Source: Niastella vici
GTDB taxonomy: Bacteria; Bacteroidota; Bacteroidia; Chitinophagales; Chitinophagaceae
Length of the DNA stretch: 64,000 bases
NCBI RefSeq assembly: GCF_002077945.1
Contig: NZ_LVYD01000002.1
Location: 62,001-126,000 of the forward strand
Direction of reading: 5' to 3'
This document shows, piece by piece, positions 29,267 through 37,728 of this stretch. The stretch's first letter is position 1, and each line of letters starts with the position of its first letter. The notes beneath the pieces are model-generated. The model made no database searches. It worked only from the letters and a program-made list of their open reading frames with translations, and was not told the DNA's origin. A program made the position numbers and the translations under genes.

Positions 29267-30709
29267 ATGAGTACGAACAGAAGAAAATTCCTGCGTAATA
29301 TTTCGCTTAGTACCGGTGCGCTGGCCATAGGTTTGCCTTCACAGTCGGCTGCAAAGGAGAACGATAAAAGTTTGTCGCGTGTTTATGAATGGAGCGCCCG
29401 GCCGCCACAATTTAACATGTGCGGATACGCCGCACCCAAAATAGACAAAGTACGCATCGGCTTTATTGGTTTGGGTATGCGTGGCCCCGGAGCAGTGGAA
29501 CGCATGTCGCATATAGAAGGAGTAGAAATTAAAGCCTTATGCGATAAAGATCCGCAACGGGCAACCAAAGCACAGGCCATCCTTGAAAAACAGGGATTGC
29601 CCAAAGCCAAAGAATATTCAGGTGAGAACGGCTGGAAGGACATGATCAATAATGAAGAACTTGATCTTGTGTACACCTGCACGCCGTGGAAATTGCACAC
29701 CCCCATTGCTTTATATGCCATGGAACATGGAAGACACGTGGCCAGTGAAGTGCCTATTGCATTAACACTGGACCAATGCTGGCAGCTGGTTGAAACTTCC
29801 GAAAAAACAAGAAAGCATTGTATGATGCTTGAAAATTGTTGTTACGATTTTTTTGAAATGCTCACGCTGAATATGGCCCGCAATGGGATGTTTGGGGAAC
29901 TGGTGCACGCAGAAGGCGCATACATCCACGACCTGCGCGATCTGAATTTCAGTAAAACAGGTTATGCCGATATGTGGCGGCTCAAAGAAAACTTCCGCAA
30001 TGGTAACCTGTATCCCACGCACGGGCTCGGTCCCATTGCACAATGCCTTAATATTAACAGGGGCGATAAAATGAGCCATTTGGTGTCCATGTCATCCAAC
30101 GATTATATGATGGGTGCAATGGCTAAGGAAAAAGCAGCGACTGATCCTTTCTACAACCAGTTTACCGGAAAACCGTTCCGTGGAGATATGAATACCACGC
30201 TTATTCATACGGAAAAAGGCAAAACTATTATGGTACAGCATGATGTTACCACTCCACGTCCTTATTCGCGTATTCATTTGATCAGTGGCACCAAGGGTGT
30301 CGCCAGTAAATATCCCGAACCGGAGCGCATTGCATTTGGACATGAATGGGTAAAACCTGAAGAATTAAAAGATCTGTACGATAAATATACGCCGGCTATA
30401 ATAAAACATGTAGGTGAAATAGCTAAAAAGATAGGCGGTCATGGCGGCATGGATTTCATTATGGACTGGCGGTTGATCGATTGTTTGCGTAACGGTTTGC
30501 CGCTTGACCAGGACGTATACGATGGCGCTTTATGGAGTTCCATTTCTCCTTTAAGCGAACAATCTGTTGCCAACCGCTCACGCACTGTTGATGTGCCTGA
30601 TTTTACCCGGGGCGCCTGGAAAAATAATAAACCGGTAAACCTCACACTCGAAAACGGTGGGAATACCGAAATACGGGGAGCAGCCACGAAAACTGAAAGA
30701 CAATTATAG
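29267..30709 (+). CDS. GH109-type (Gfo/Idh/MocA) glycosidase with Tat signal
   Basis: The 480-residue protein starts MSTNRRKFLRNIS, a twin-arginine signal (RRKFLR) ahead of a hydrophobic stretch, so it is exported folded with its cofactor. IGFIGLGMRGPG (64-75) binds NAD(H). MLENCCYDFFEM, GMFGELVHAEGAYIHDLR and LYPTHGLGPIAQ match GH109 alpha-N-acetylgalactosaminidases, which hydrolyse by an oxidation-reduction mechanism. The exact sugar is inferred: alpha-GalNAc is the founding activity of the family, but relatives act on other glycosides. It follows GH2 with its own promoter and a strong terminator behind. Confidence 0.9.
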   Translation: MSTNRRKFLRNISLSTGALAIGLPSQSAAKENDKSLSRVYEWSARPPQFNMCGYAAPKIDKVRIGFIGLGMRGPGAVERMSHIEGVEIKALCDKDPQRATKAQAILEKQGLPKAKEYSGENGWKDMINNEELDLVYTCTPWKLHTPIALYAMEHGRHVASEVPIALTLDQCWQLVETSEKTRKHCMMLENCCYDFFEMLTLNMARNGMFGELVHAEGAYIHDLRDLNFSKTGYADMWRLKENFRNGNLYPTHGLGPIAQCLNINRGDKMSHLVSMSSNDYMMGAMAKEKAATDPFYNQFTGKPFRGDMNTTLIHTEKGKTIMVQHDVTTPRPYSRIHLISGTKGVASKYPEPERIAFGHEWVKPEELKDLYDKYTPAIIKHVGEIAKKIGGHGGMDFIMDWRLIDCLRNGLPLDQDVYDGALWSSISPLSEQSVANRSRTVDVPDFTRGAWKNNKPVNLTLENGGNTEIRGAATKTERQL

Positions 30710-30715
30710 ACACAC

Positions 30716-30754
30716 AAAAGAGGCTGTAACTTCAAGTATGATGCAGCCTCTTTT
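30716..30754 (+). terminator. Intrinsic terminator after GH109
   Basis: 30716-30726 pairs perfectly with 30744-30754 (AAAAGAGGCTG/CAGCCTCTTTT), with a 17-nt loop and T residues continuing. It begins 7 bp after the stop codon. The intergenic stretch 30760-30965 beyond it holds only an operator-like palindrome and no gene. Confidence 0.85.
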
Positions 30755-30881
30755 TATTCGGAACCTGATGGAGCCCGTGGTCGTTTAAGTGGTTCTCAGG
30801 TCCTTCGTTTACTTTTGATACATCCTCATACGCACCCTCGCTATAATTGCCATTACTGTGCAGACCATCGCCTGAAAATAA

Positions 30882-30895
30882 CGCACCCGATTGCA
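30882..30895. promoter_or_regulatory. Orphan CGCA-type palindrome
   Basis: CGCACCCGATTGCA, with the same gaaaataa prefix as the GH2 and GH109 operators, lies between two terminators. No TAnnTTTG box is found 24 bp away on either side and no plus-strand gene follows. It looks like the remains of a lost promoter and gene. Confidence 0.45.
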
Positions 30896-30975
30896 CTGCC
30901 CAGCGCCCAACGAAAAAGATGCTTCACTTTCTAAATTGGAAAAGGTTATGAAGTTATAAGCACACAAAAATAAAA

Positions 30976-31000
30976 AGGAACCCCTGGCGCCGGGGTTCCT
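30976..31000 (-). terminator. Intrinsic terminator of the TonB receptor operon
   Basis: aggaacccc (30976-30984) pairs perfectly with ggggttcct (30992-31000), loop 7 nt, followed on the minus strand by UUUUUAUUUUU. It is 22 bp past the receptor stop. The hairpin is nearly identical to the one at 39721-39746. Confidence 0.85.
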
Positions 31001-31021
31001 GCTTTTACGACATAACCTCTC

Positions 31022-33298
31022 CTAAAATGTGCTCCTCACCACCACCATAAAATTTCTTCCCGGCGCAGAGAACCCGGAGGCAAAATAACGATAGTTGTGG
31101 TCAAGGATGTTTTCGACGGCTACCTGTAATTCAAGATAGCCTGTAACCCTGACGGCAGTTCTGCAATTGAGGGTCATCCAGGAAGGCATGCCATCGGCAG
31201 TGGCATATTGCGCATTGTCTTCCCCGTCGGGATTGTATTCACTCAATCGCTTCCAGCCATTGCCATGCACAAAAACCTCTGCGTTTACTCTTTCACTTCT
31301 GTAGTTCACGCTCACCTTACCAAAAACAGGCGGTATATGGTCCAGTGGTTTTTCTTTTACGGCAGCCTGCACTATTGCATAGGTTCCATCAGGCTGCTTC
31401 TGATAAATTGCTGTTGTTGCTTTGTCATTCGTTTTAAACCTTCCCTTTGTATAGTTAACAGCGCCTTGTAAAGAAAAATGCGCATTCAATGCAGCAGTTA
31501 TACCTGCATTGAATCCATATACATAAGCCTTATCACGGTTCTGGTTAGCCACTACCTGGCACATGGCTCCATTATATAACATAGAGTCTTTTGCGTTTAA
31601 CTGAAACGGAGCCAGCGTAATAGCATTGCGGAACAGGGTATAATAAGCAGTTGCCTCCAGTTTTATTCCTTTAATGGTATGATTTATTCCCGCATCTGCA
31701 CCATATGTGTATTCCGGTTTTATATCCGGATTTGGCACCACTACCCTTTGCAGACTGCTGCTTGACTCAAACACTCTGGCCAGGTCATCGATATTAGGAG
31801 CCCGGAACCCCGATGAGATATTGAGCGATAGTTTTGTGCTGGCGGAAGGTAAATGAACAATGCCTATATTACCGGTGATGGCAACCGGATGCTGTTTAAT
31901 ATCTGTAACCGGCAGGTTGAAAAATGAATTGTCGGCAATGATAGAGTGAAGCTGCACGGCCTGCAACCGGATGCCATCGTTCAGGACCCATTTGTTTGGC
32001 TTTATTTTAAACACATGCTGCGCAAAAACACCATAATAATTCATCTGGTTCTTTCCATTGGGATAGCGGCTGTCGAGTTTTGATACGGCGCCTGTTTGCA
32101 GGTTGGTTCTGTCGGCCACTGACCGTAATTTATTCCACTGTGCATCGGCGCCAACTGTCAATTCATGCCGGCCGATTATTTTTCTTGCATCTGCAACAGC
32201 TCCCCATACTTTAACATGTTCGCGGCGGCTGTCGAAGCGGTCGTACCTTTTGAGCTCCCTGGTTTGCCTGCTTTCTTCTATATCCTGGTAATTGACCGTT
32301 GTTCTCAATTCATCTATGATACCATTCAATTTCGTTGCATTGAAGGTATAAGCAAACAGATCTCTTTTCTGCGGGCCATAGTACCACTCCGCGTAGCGAA
32401 GCGTGCCGTTCCTCATATCCTGTAACCGGTCATATCTGGGAATATTGCTGCTGTTGGAAAATTGCATATTGAAAGAATGGGACAGCTTATCGCTTTGCTG
32501 AAACATTACCTTTTGAAGAATGTCCCATTGCCGGTAGCCCGAATACCGTTGTACCCGGTCATTCTCATTCTTCACCACTGTATCAACAAACGAACCAGGG
32601 TCCTGCCTTACATATTGTGCCCTTCTTCCAAAGTCCGGATATTTATCAGGATACCTGTTCCCCATTTTCATGTCGCCGAAATCACTGTACGTAAAAGAAG
32701 TAAGCAGCCCCAGGTGCCTGAAACCCAGGTTAACATCACCGTGTGCCGACTTTTCATTATTCACTGTGCTGTGGCGAACGAAGGCATTCCCCGATGCGGT
32801 AAAAGCTTCCCCTGGTTTTGACAATTTAACTTCCTTACTGATCAAATGAATAGCGCCGCCCAGCGCATCGCTGCCATAGAGCGTGGAGGAAGGGCCATAC
32901 ATCACTTCGGCCCGCTCCAACATATTTTGATCAACAGAAATAACGTTCTGCAAATGACCTGCACGATAGATCGCATTGTTCATTCTCACCCCATCAACTA
33001 TCAAAAGCACCCGGCTGGCTTCAAAACCTCTTATCACCGGGCTCGATCCGCCCTGCTGGCTTTTCTGAACAAAGATATTGCCGGTGCTTATCAGGAGGTC
33101 GCCGGTGTTCTGGGCATTCACATAGCTGATATACTTTGGTGAGATCACCTCTATCTTCTGCGCAACGTTCTTTTTTTGCTCGTTAAATTTTGTGGCTGAT
33201 ACAACAACCGCGTCATAAGATACGGTATCTGTTAATTGCGCATAACTGTTGCTGCCAGCAACAAAAAATACAGTAATGACTAACATGAAATATTTCAT
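31022..33298 (-). CDS. TonB-dependent receptor, haem/siderophore type
   Basis: The 758-residue outer-membrane receptor lacks the STN and carboxypeptidase-like domains of SusC and is shorter. It has a signal peptide (1-20), a plug (about 30-150 with VVVSATKF, SSPVIRGFEASRVLLIVDGVRMNNAIYRAGHLQN and GPSSTLYGSDALGG) and a barrel containing FRAP and NPDI boxes (about 495-530) as in haem receptors of the HmuR type. This points to uptake of haem, iron-chelate or another metal complex rather than glycan; the ligand is unproven. It is last in a unit with the BNR-repeat protein and the 157-residue protein, 23 bp after the former. Confidence 0.85.
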   Translation of the reverse strand: MKYFMLVITVFFVAGSNSYAQLTDTVSYDAVVVSATKFNEQKKNVAQKIEVISPKYISYVNAQNTGDLLISTGNIFVQKSQQGGSSPVIRGFEASRVLLIVDGVRMNNAIYRAGHLQNVISVDQNMLERAEVMYGPSSTLYGSDALGGAIHLISKEVKLSKPGEAFTASGNAFVRHSTVNNEKSAHGDVNLGFRHLGLLTSFTYSDFGDMKMGNRYPDKYPDFGRRAQYVRQDPGSFVDTVVKNENDRVQRYSGYRQWDILQKVMFQQSDKLSHSFNMQFSNSSNIPRYDRLQDMRNGTLRYAEWYYGPQKRDLFAYTFNATKLNGIIDELRTTVNYQDIEESRQTRELKRYDRFDSRREHVKVWGAVADARKIIGRHELTVGADAQWNKLRSVADRTNLQTGAVSKLDSRYPNGKNQMNYYGVFAQHVFKIKPNKWVLNDGIRLQAVQLHSIIADNSFFNLPVTDIKQHPVAITGNIGIVHLPSASTKLSLNISSGFRAPNIDDLARVFESSSSLQRVVVPNPDIKPEYTYGADAGINHTIKGIKLEATAYYTLFRNAITLAPFQLNAKDSMLYNGAMCQVVANQNRDKAYVYGFNAGITAALNAHFSLQGAVNYTKGRFKTNDKATTAIYQKQPDGTYAIVQAAVKEKPLDHIPPVFGKVSVNYRSERVNAEVFVHGNGWKRLSEYNPDGEDNAQYATADGMPSWMTLNCRTAVRVTGYLELQVAVENILDHNYRYFASGFSAPGRNFMVVVRSTF

Positions 33299-33321
33299 TT
33301 TACATTATTTTTTAGTCATTA

Positions 33322-36300
33322 TTATAATTTTACCAGTCGAACCATTTTGCGAATAGCACGCTGCTGTACTTCTACGAAATAAACACCTGCTTTAAGATCC
33401 TGCCCAAAATGAAGCACTTTGTTGGCGCTTGTGTTTATTTGTTTTACAAGCTGGCCATCAATATTTCGAACCCGCACCTGCACCTGCTCGTTGCTGCGGC
33501 TCTTGAGTTGGATAGAAAAATCTTTATCACTCGGGTTGGGCCAGGCATTAATGTAAAGCGGATCATCATTTTGCAAAGAATCGGTTCCTGAAGGGCCGGT
33601 ATTTTGGGTCACAAGCGCAGGAACACCATTTACCGTGAGCGTATAACAGTTGCCGGCATTGAAAGACCCGTTTTTGCCAATAACCCTGATGTAATAATTG
33701 GTGCCTGCGGTTAAGTTCTTCGTCACAGATTCATTAGTGGTCCCTGAATTGACAGACGAAGCCATCACATTTCCATTGGCCCGGTGCAAATACAGGTCGT
33801 AATCGGCCGGCAGCGTTGTGAGGGTAATGGTGACATTACCACTAGCCGAAGGGGTGATCTTATACCAGTCCACATCTGCAGACGTAGCTATTTGCGATGT
33901 AATGGCGCCGCTGTTAGCAATCGCAACGGCCGTGGCCTGGGTTTCATTGGGCTCGTAGTTATTAACACATAACGCATTCACTGTGATGTTCACCACTGAA
34001 GAAGCAGTAACGGCTCCGGCATTGTCAGTAGCTTTTGCAGTTAACGCATAGTTGCCTGCTGAAACATTGCTCCACGTAAAGCTGTAAGGCGCTGTTAAAT
34101 CTTCCCCCAACAGCGCAGCTCCCTGGTAGAACTCCACTTTCGCTACCGTTCCATCGGTATCACTCGCTGTGGCATCAATGGTTACTGTTGCAGGTGCGGT
34201 ATAATTTGCTCCATCAGCCGGCGAGGTAATGGATGCTACAGGAGGTGTATTTGAGGCGCCGCAAACACCTACATTCAATTCTGCAGCCGAGGTATACTGC
34301 TGTCCATTTGCTTCCGTTAATGCACGGAAGCGAACATAGCTGGCCTGCGTTGCAGTAAAGTTTACCACTTTCTCAGCGGCATCATTTGCAAAGGTACCGG
34401 TGGCAACAGGAGCGCCCCAGTTCTGCGGATCAGCAGATACATAAATCTCGTACTGACCAACCCTTCCATTGCTGCCGCTTTGACGTGGCAAATATTTAAA
34501 GCTGTTCACCGTAAAGGTCCCGTTCAGCGATAATTGTATTTCATGCGGCAATGGATCGGTGCCGCCATACCATTTGGTGTGCCAGATGGTTCCTGAATTT
34601 CCGTCAACGGCATTAGTGGCGGCTCCGTTTTCGCCCACAGTCTCCTGGCTGTCGAAATAAATCACCTGTAAATTTCCACTGGACATATAGGTAGTACCCG
34701 GGCAGGCGACAGCAGCCACTACACCTGATGTTGCATCAGTGTAAGCGCCGCTGTTATCGACGGCCCTTGCTTTCACTACATAACCACCGGCCGCTACATT
34801 GTTCCAGACGTAGGTGTAAGGGGCGATAAGATCTTCACCCACTTTTACTTCGTTTATAAAAAATTCCACTTTGTTAATCGGTCCGTCTGCATCACTGGCA
34901 GATGCGGCAACCTGCACATTTGACCCAATTGGAATGGTATTGCCGGGCGATGTAATTGACACCACAGGAGGCGTTCCACCTGCGCTTTGCAAAGAAACCT
35001 CCCACAATCCTCTTCCGTAGGTGGAGATGCGTAAGGCACTGTTAGCCGGATTACCAGCATCATAAAAAATATCCATGTCGGTAATGGCGGCAGTGGTGGG
35101 CAGATTGTCGGCGCCAAGATATGCCCAATCGGTAATCGTCGTTTTTTTATAATAAACGCCCTGGGCAGTAATGGCATACACCACCTCTTGTGCAGCCTGG
35201 GAGGTATCAGCAATTATTTTTTTAATTTTTTGTGCGTTGAGGGTAGTGGTAACTGCACCGGTTCCAACAGCAGTCCAGGTTGCACCCTGGTCGGCTGAGC
35301 GATATACGTATCCATCGCCTGACATATACACCACCCCACTCTTCAGCACGGTTAACCCGCCATTGGTTGGTGTGCCCGATGGTTGCGGTGCAGGCGCCAC
35401 GTTGGTAAATGTGCCCGATGTGAGGGCATCGGTGCTTCGCACAATGGTTTTGTTAGTTTGCAAAACATACAGCACATTGGCATCGGCCGGTGACAGGGCC
35501 ATGGCCAGCATCTTAGTGGTCGGGTTAAAGCCGTTCATGGCTGTCCATACGGGCGTGGCGTTCTGCAGGTTGGCAGTTTTATACAGCGCATACACGGCAC
35601 CCGAAGTATTGCTTTGCGCATAAAAGCCCACGTTGCCATTCTGGTACGAAGCTGCGTACAGGTCGTTGTTACTGGCCGTTCCGGGAACACCCAGGAGCGT
35701 TTCCGATCCGGAAGGGGCATTCATCAGATCGCGGTATTTAGCATTCTGCACATAAACAGCCCTGTTAGCATTGGTATTATCAAAGAAATATTTACTGGTA
35801 AAGTCACCGCCCCGGTTCGTTTTCCAGGTATTGTCTTTATAAAACACTTCTCCGTTATCCTGGGTACCCCCGCCGATCAGGTATTTGTAACCATGGCTGT
35901 TGCCAGCGGAGTAAAATTCAGTACCGGCTATCCCATTCGACCTGGGAACCCAGGTGTTGGTGGCCACACGGTCCCTGTTGATCCAAACACCACCATCATT
36001 GGCATTAAATAACTGGTTATAGTTATTTGGATTAAAGACGATATGATGCTGATCAGTATGCAGGATATAAGCCCAACTGCTTTGCGATTGCATCCAGGTA
36101 GTACCGCCGTCAGCAGTTTTCCATATTACATGCGCACACAAATAGAGCGTATTTGCGTTGTCAGGATCAGCTTCTATATCAAAATTGTAATTACCCTGAC
36201 CGGTTTGCGTTCCGCTATAGCCAATAATATTCGGAGAGGCATCGCCTTTCATTAAGGTAAAACTGGCGCCGCCATTGGTTGACTTGTATACAATACCACC

Positions 36301-37074
36301 GGCAGTGGTTGTATTGCTGCCTATATAGGCCACATACACCACATTGGGATCGGCAGGGGTTACAGCCACCCGGCCGCCATTAGAAGGCAAAGTGCTGCTT
36401 AACGTAGTCGTTGTCCAGGTGCTGCCAAAATCGGTGGAGGTATAGAGATTCTGATTTACGCTGGATACCGCAAATAAGGTGTTGCCGGAACCTGACTTCT
36501 TACACATATCGGTCATTTTTGAAACGGGAGAAGTCAGCGCCCAACTGGCGCCTCCATTGGTACTTTTATAGATACCCGCATCGGTAGCAGCTACCAGGGT
36601 ATCGGGGTTGGTGGGCGACATAATAATTTCTATCACCAGCCTGTTGCCCATACCGGTATTGCTCAGGGTAAAGGAAGCACCGCCGTCAGTGGATTTCCAC
36701 ACACCGCTGGCTGTACTATAGTAATTGGCGTCGCCCGTACCCAGATACAACACATTATTGTTTGTGTGGTCAATACAGATGGAAGCAAGATTGGTGTTGG
36801 CAGGCAACTCATCCGTTCCACCCAATACAGCCCAGGTGCCTGCCGTATCATTGCTTCTAAATACACCATGCGGACCTACCGCATACATCCGGAGAGGATT
36901 CACAGGATCAAATTTGATTTGCTCCATCCGGCCAATGCCGTTGATCTGTCCGGATATATTTGTTGGAAACGCGATAGGCCCAACCTCGTTCCAATTGGCG
37001 GACTGACCCCGGGCAGAAAAGTTGGTTGCGATAGCCAAAATGGCTATACACAGGAGAGAATATATTTTTCTCAT
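33322..37074 (-). CDS. Large secreted BNR-repeat protein with Ig, discoidin and pre-peptidase domains; type A T9SS signal
   Basis: The 1250-residue secreted protein has a signal peptide (1-23). At about 25-690 it has a beta-propeller of sialidase/xyloglucanase-like BNR repeats (GVWKSTDGGASF, GIYKSTNGGASW, VYKSTNGGASF, VIWKTADGGTTW and YRSADQGATW). After it come a bacterial Ig domain (about 695-780), an F5/8 type C discoidin-like domain (about 790-930), a second Ig domain, a pre-peptidase C-terminal domain (about 1030-1140, NYEPNETQATA and DVDWYKI) and a type A sorting domain (NAWPNPSDKDF to MVRLVKL). No catalytic residues of sialidases or GH74 could be placed. It is probably a surface glycan-binding or adhesive protein, 23 bp from both neighbours. 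Confidence 0.88.
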   Translation of the reverse strand: MRKIYSLLCIAILAIATNFSARGQSANWNEVGPIAFPTNISGQINGIGRMEQIKFDPVNPLRMYAVGPHGVFRSNDTAGTWAVLGGTDELPANTNLASICIDHTNNNVLYLGTGDANYYSTASGVWKSTDGGASFTLSNTGMGNRLVIEIIMSPTNPDTLVAATDAGIYKSTNGGASWALTSPVSKMTDMCKKSGSGNTLFAVSSVNQNLYTSTDFGSTWTTTTLSSTLPSNGGRVAVTPADPNVVYVAYIGSNTTTAGGIVYKSTNGGASFTLMKGDASPNIIGYSGTQTGQGNYNFDIEADPDNANTLYLCAHVIWKTADGGTTWMQSQSSWAYILHTDQHHIVFNPNNYNQLFNANDGGVWINRDRVATNTWVPRSNGIAGTEFYSAGNSHGYKYLIGGGTQDNGEVFYKDNTWKTNRGGDFTSKYFFDNTNANRAVYVQNAKYRDLMNAPSGSETLLGVPGTASNNDLYAASYQNGNVGFYAQSNTSGAVYALYKTANLQNATPVWTAMNGFNPTTKMLAMALSPADANVLYVLQTNKTIVRSTDALTSGTFTNVAPAPQPSGTPTNGGLTVLKSGVVYMSGDGYVYRSADQGATWTAVGTGAVTTTLNAQKIKKIIADTSQAAQEVVYAITAQGVYYKKTTITDWAYLGADNLPTTAAITDMDIFYDAGNPANSALRISTYGRGLWEVSLQSAGGTPPVVSITSPGNTIPIGSNVQVAASASDADGPINKVEFFINEVKVGEDLIAPYTYVWNNVAAGGYVVKARAVDNSGAYTDATSGVVAAVACPGTTYMSSGNLQVIYFDSQETVGENGAATNAVDGNSGTIWHTKWYGGTDPLPHEIQLSLNGTFTVNSFKYLPRQSGSNGRVGQYEIYVSADPQNWGAPVATGTFANDAAEKVVNFTATQASYVRFRALTEANGQQYTSAAELNVGVCGASNTPPVASITSPADGANYTAPATVTIDATASDTDGTVAKVEFYQGAALLGEDLTAPYSFTWSNVSAGNYALTAKATDNAGAVTASSVVNITVNALCVNNYEPNETQATAVAIANSGAITSQIATSADVDWYKITPSASGNVTITLTTLPADYDLYLHRANGNVMASSVNSGTTNESVTKNLTAGTNYYIRVIGKNGSFNAGNCYTLTVNGVPALVTQNTGPSGTDSLQNDDPLYINAWPNPSDKDFSIQLKSRSNEQVQVRVRNIDGQLVKQINTSANKVLHFGQDLKAGVYFVEVQQRAIRKMVRLVKL

Positions 37075-37097
37075 GGTGTTTTGTTTTGGTTGGATAC

Positions 37098-37571
37098 TTA
37101 ATTCTTTTTACCAGAATCAGACTGTCCTTTAGTCTTTATTGCCTGCTCTTTCTTTTGCTGCTTCTGAATTTTCCATTCGGCAATTCTTTCATCCATGGAC
37201 TTTATACGGCCATCAGGCTGTACAAAAGGCTCTGTTTGTTTCATCCACCAGAGAAATTTCCTGTATTCAAAAGCATATAATTTAGCGGGGTCAGTAGCTG
37301 AGATCCTCCTGCTTTTTGCCTTCAATTCCTCTTCCTTTCGTTTGTCTACAGCCGATTCAAAGATCTCATTTTCTTCTTCCGGCTTCTCCCGGTTTTTCCA
37401 GTAGGATTCAAAAGCTTCTACCGCCTTAAAATAATTTACGTTTGGGTCGTCCATCATTGTAATCCAGGATGGTGTCACTGATCCGGTTTTATTTTGTGCC
37501 ATAGAAACATGGCTCAGCAACAGGATTGGTATTACTATTACCAAACCCTGAAGAAATTTTAAAATTTTCAT
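37098..37571 (-). CDS. Exported small protein of unknown function, 157 residues
   Basis: It has a signal peptide (1-25, ending SMAQ) followed by SWITMMDDPNVNYFKAVEAFESYWKNREKP, a strongly charged helix (about 60-95, rich in E, K and R) and a basic C-terminal tail. The composition suggests a mostly alpha-helical periplasmic or surface protein. No family named. It is the first gene of a three-gene unit, 23 bp upstream of the BNR-repeat protein, so it may be a partner or chaperone of that secreted protein (inference from position only). Confidence 0.75.
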   Translation of the reverse strand: MKILKFLQGLVIVIPILLLSHVSMAQNKTGSVTPSWITMMDDPNVNYFKAVEAFESYWKNREKPEEENEIFESAVDKRKEEELKAKSRRISATDPAKLYAFEYRKFLWWMKQTEPFVQPDGRIKSMDERIAEWKIQKQQKKEQAIKTKGQSDSGKKN

Positions 37572-37728
37572 ACATATTTGATTTGGTTTTTTGATTTAAA
37601 AACGGGCACAGATCTTTCGCAGGAGCCTATACGCTATCAAATACCCAAAAACTCCTTCTCAAACCGGGTCAGCCAACTATAGCCATCAAGCTTCCAGTCT
37701 TCTTTAATTGGAATACGCAGCCAGTACA

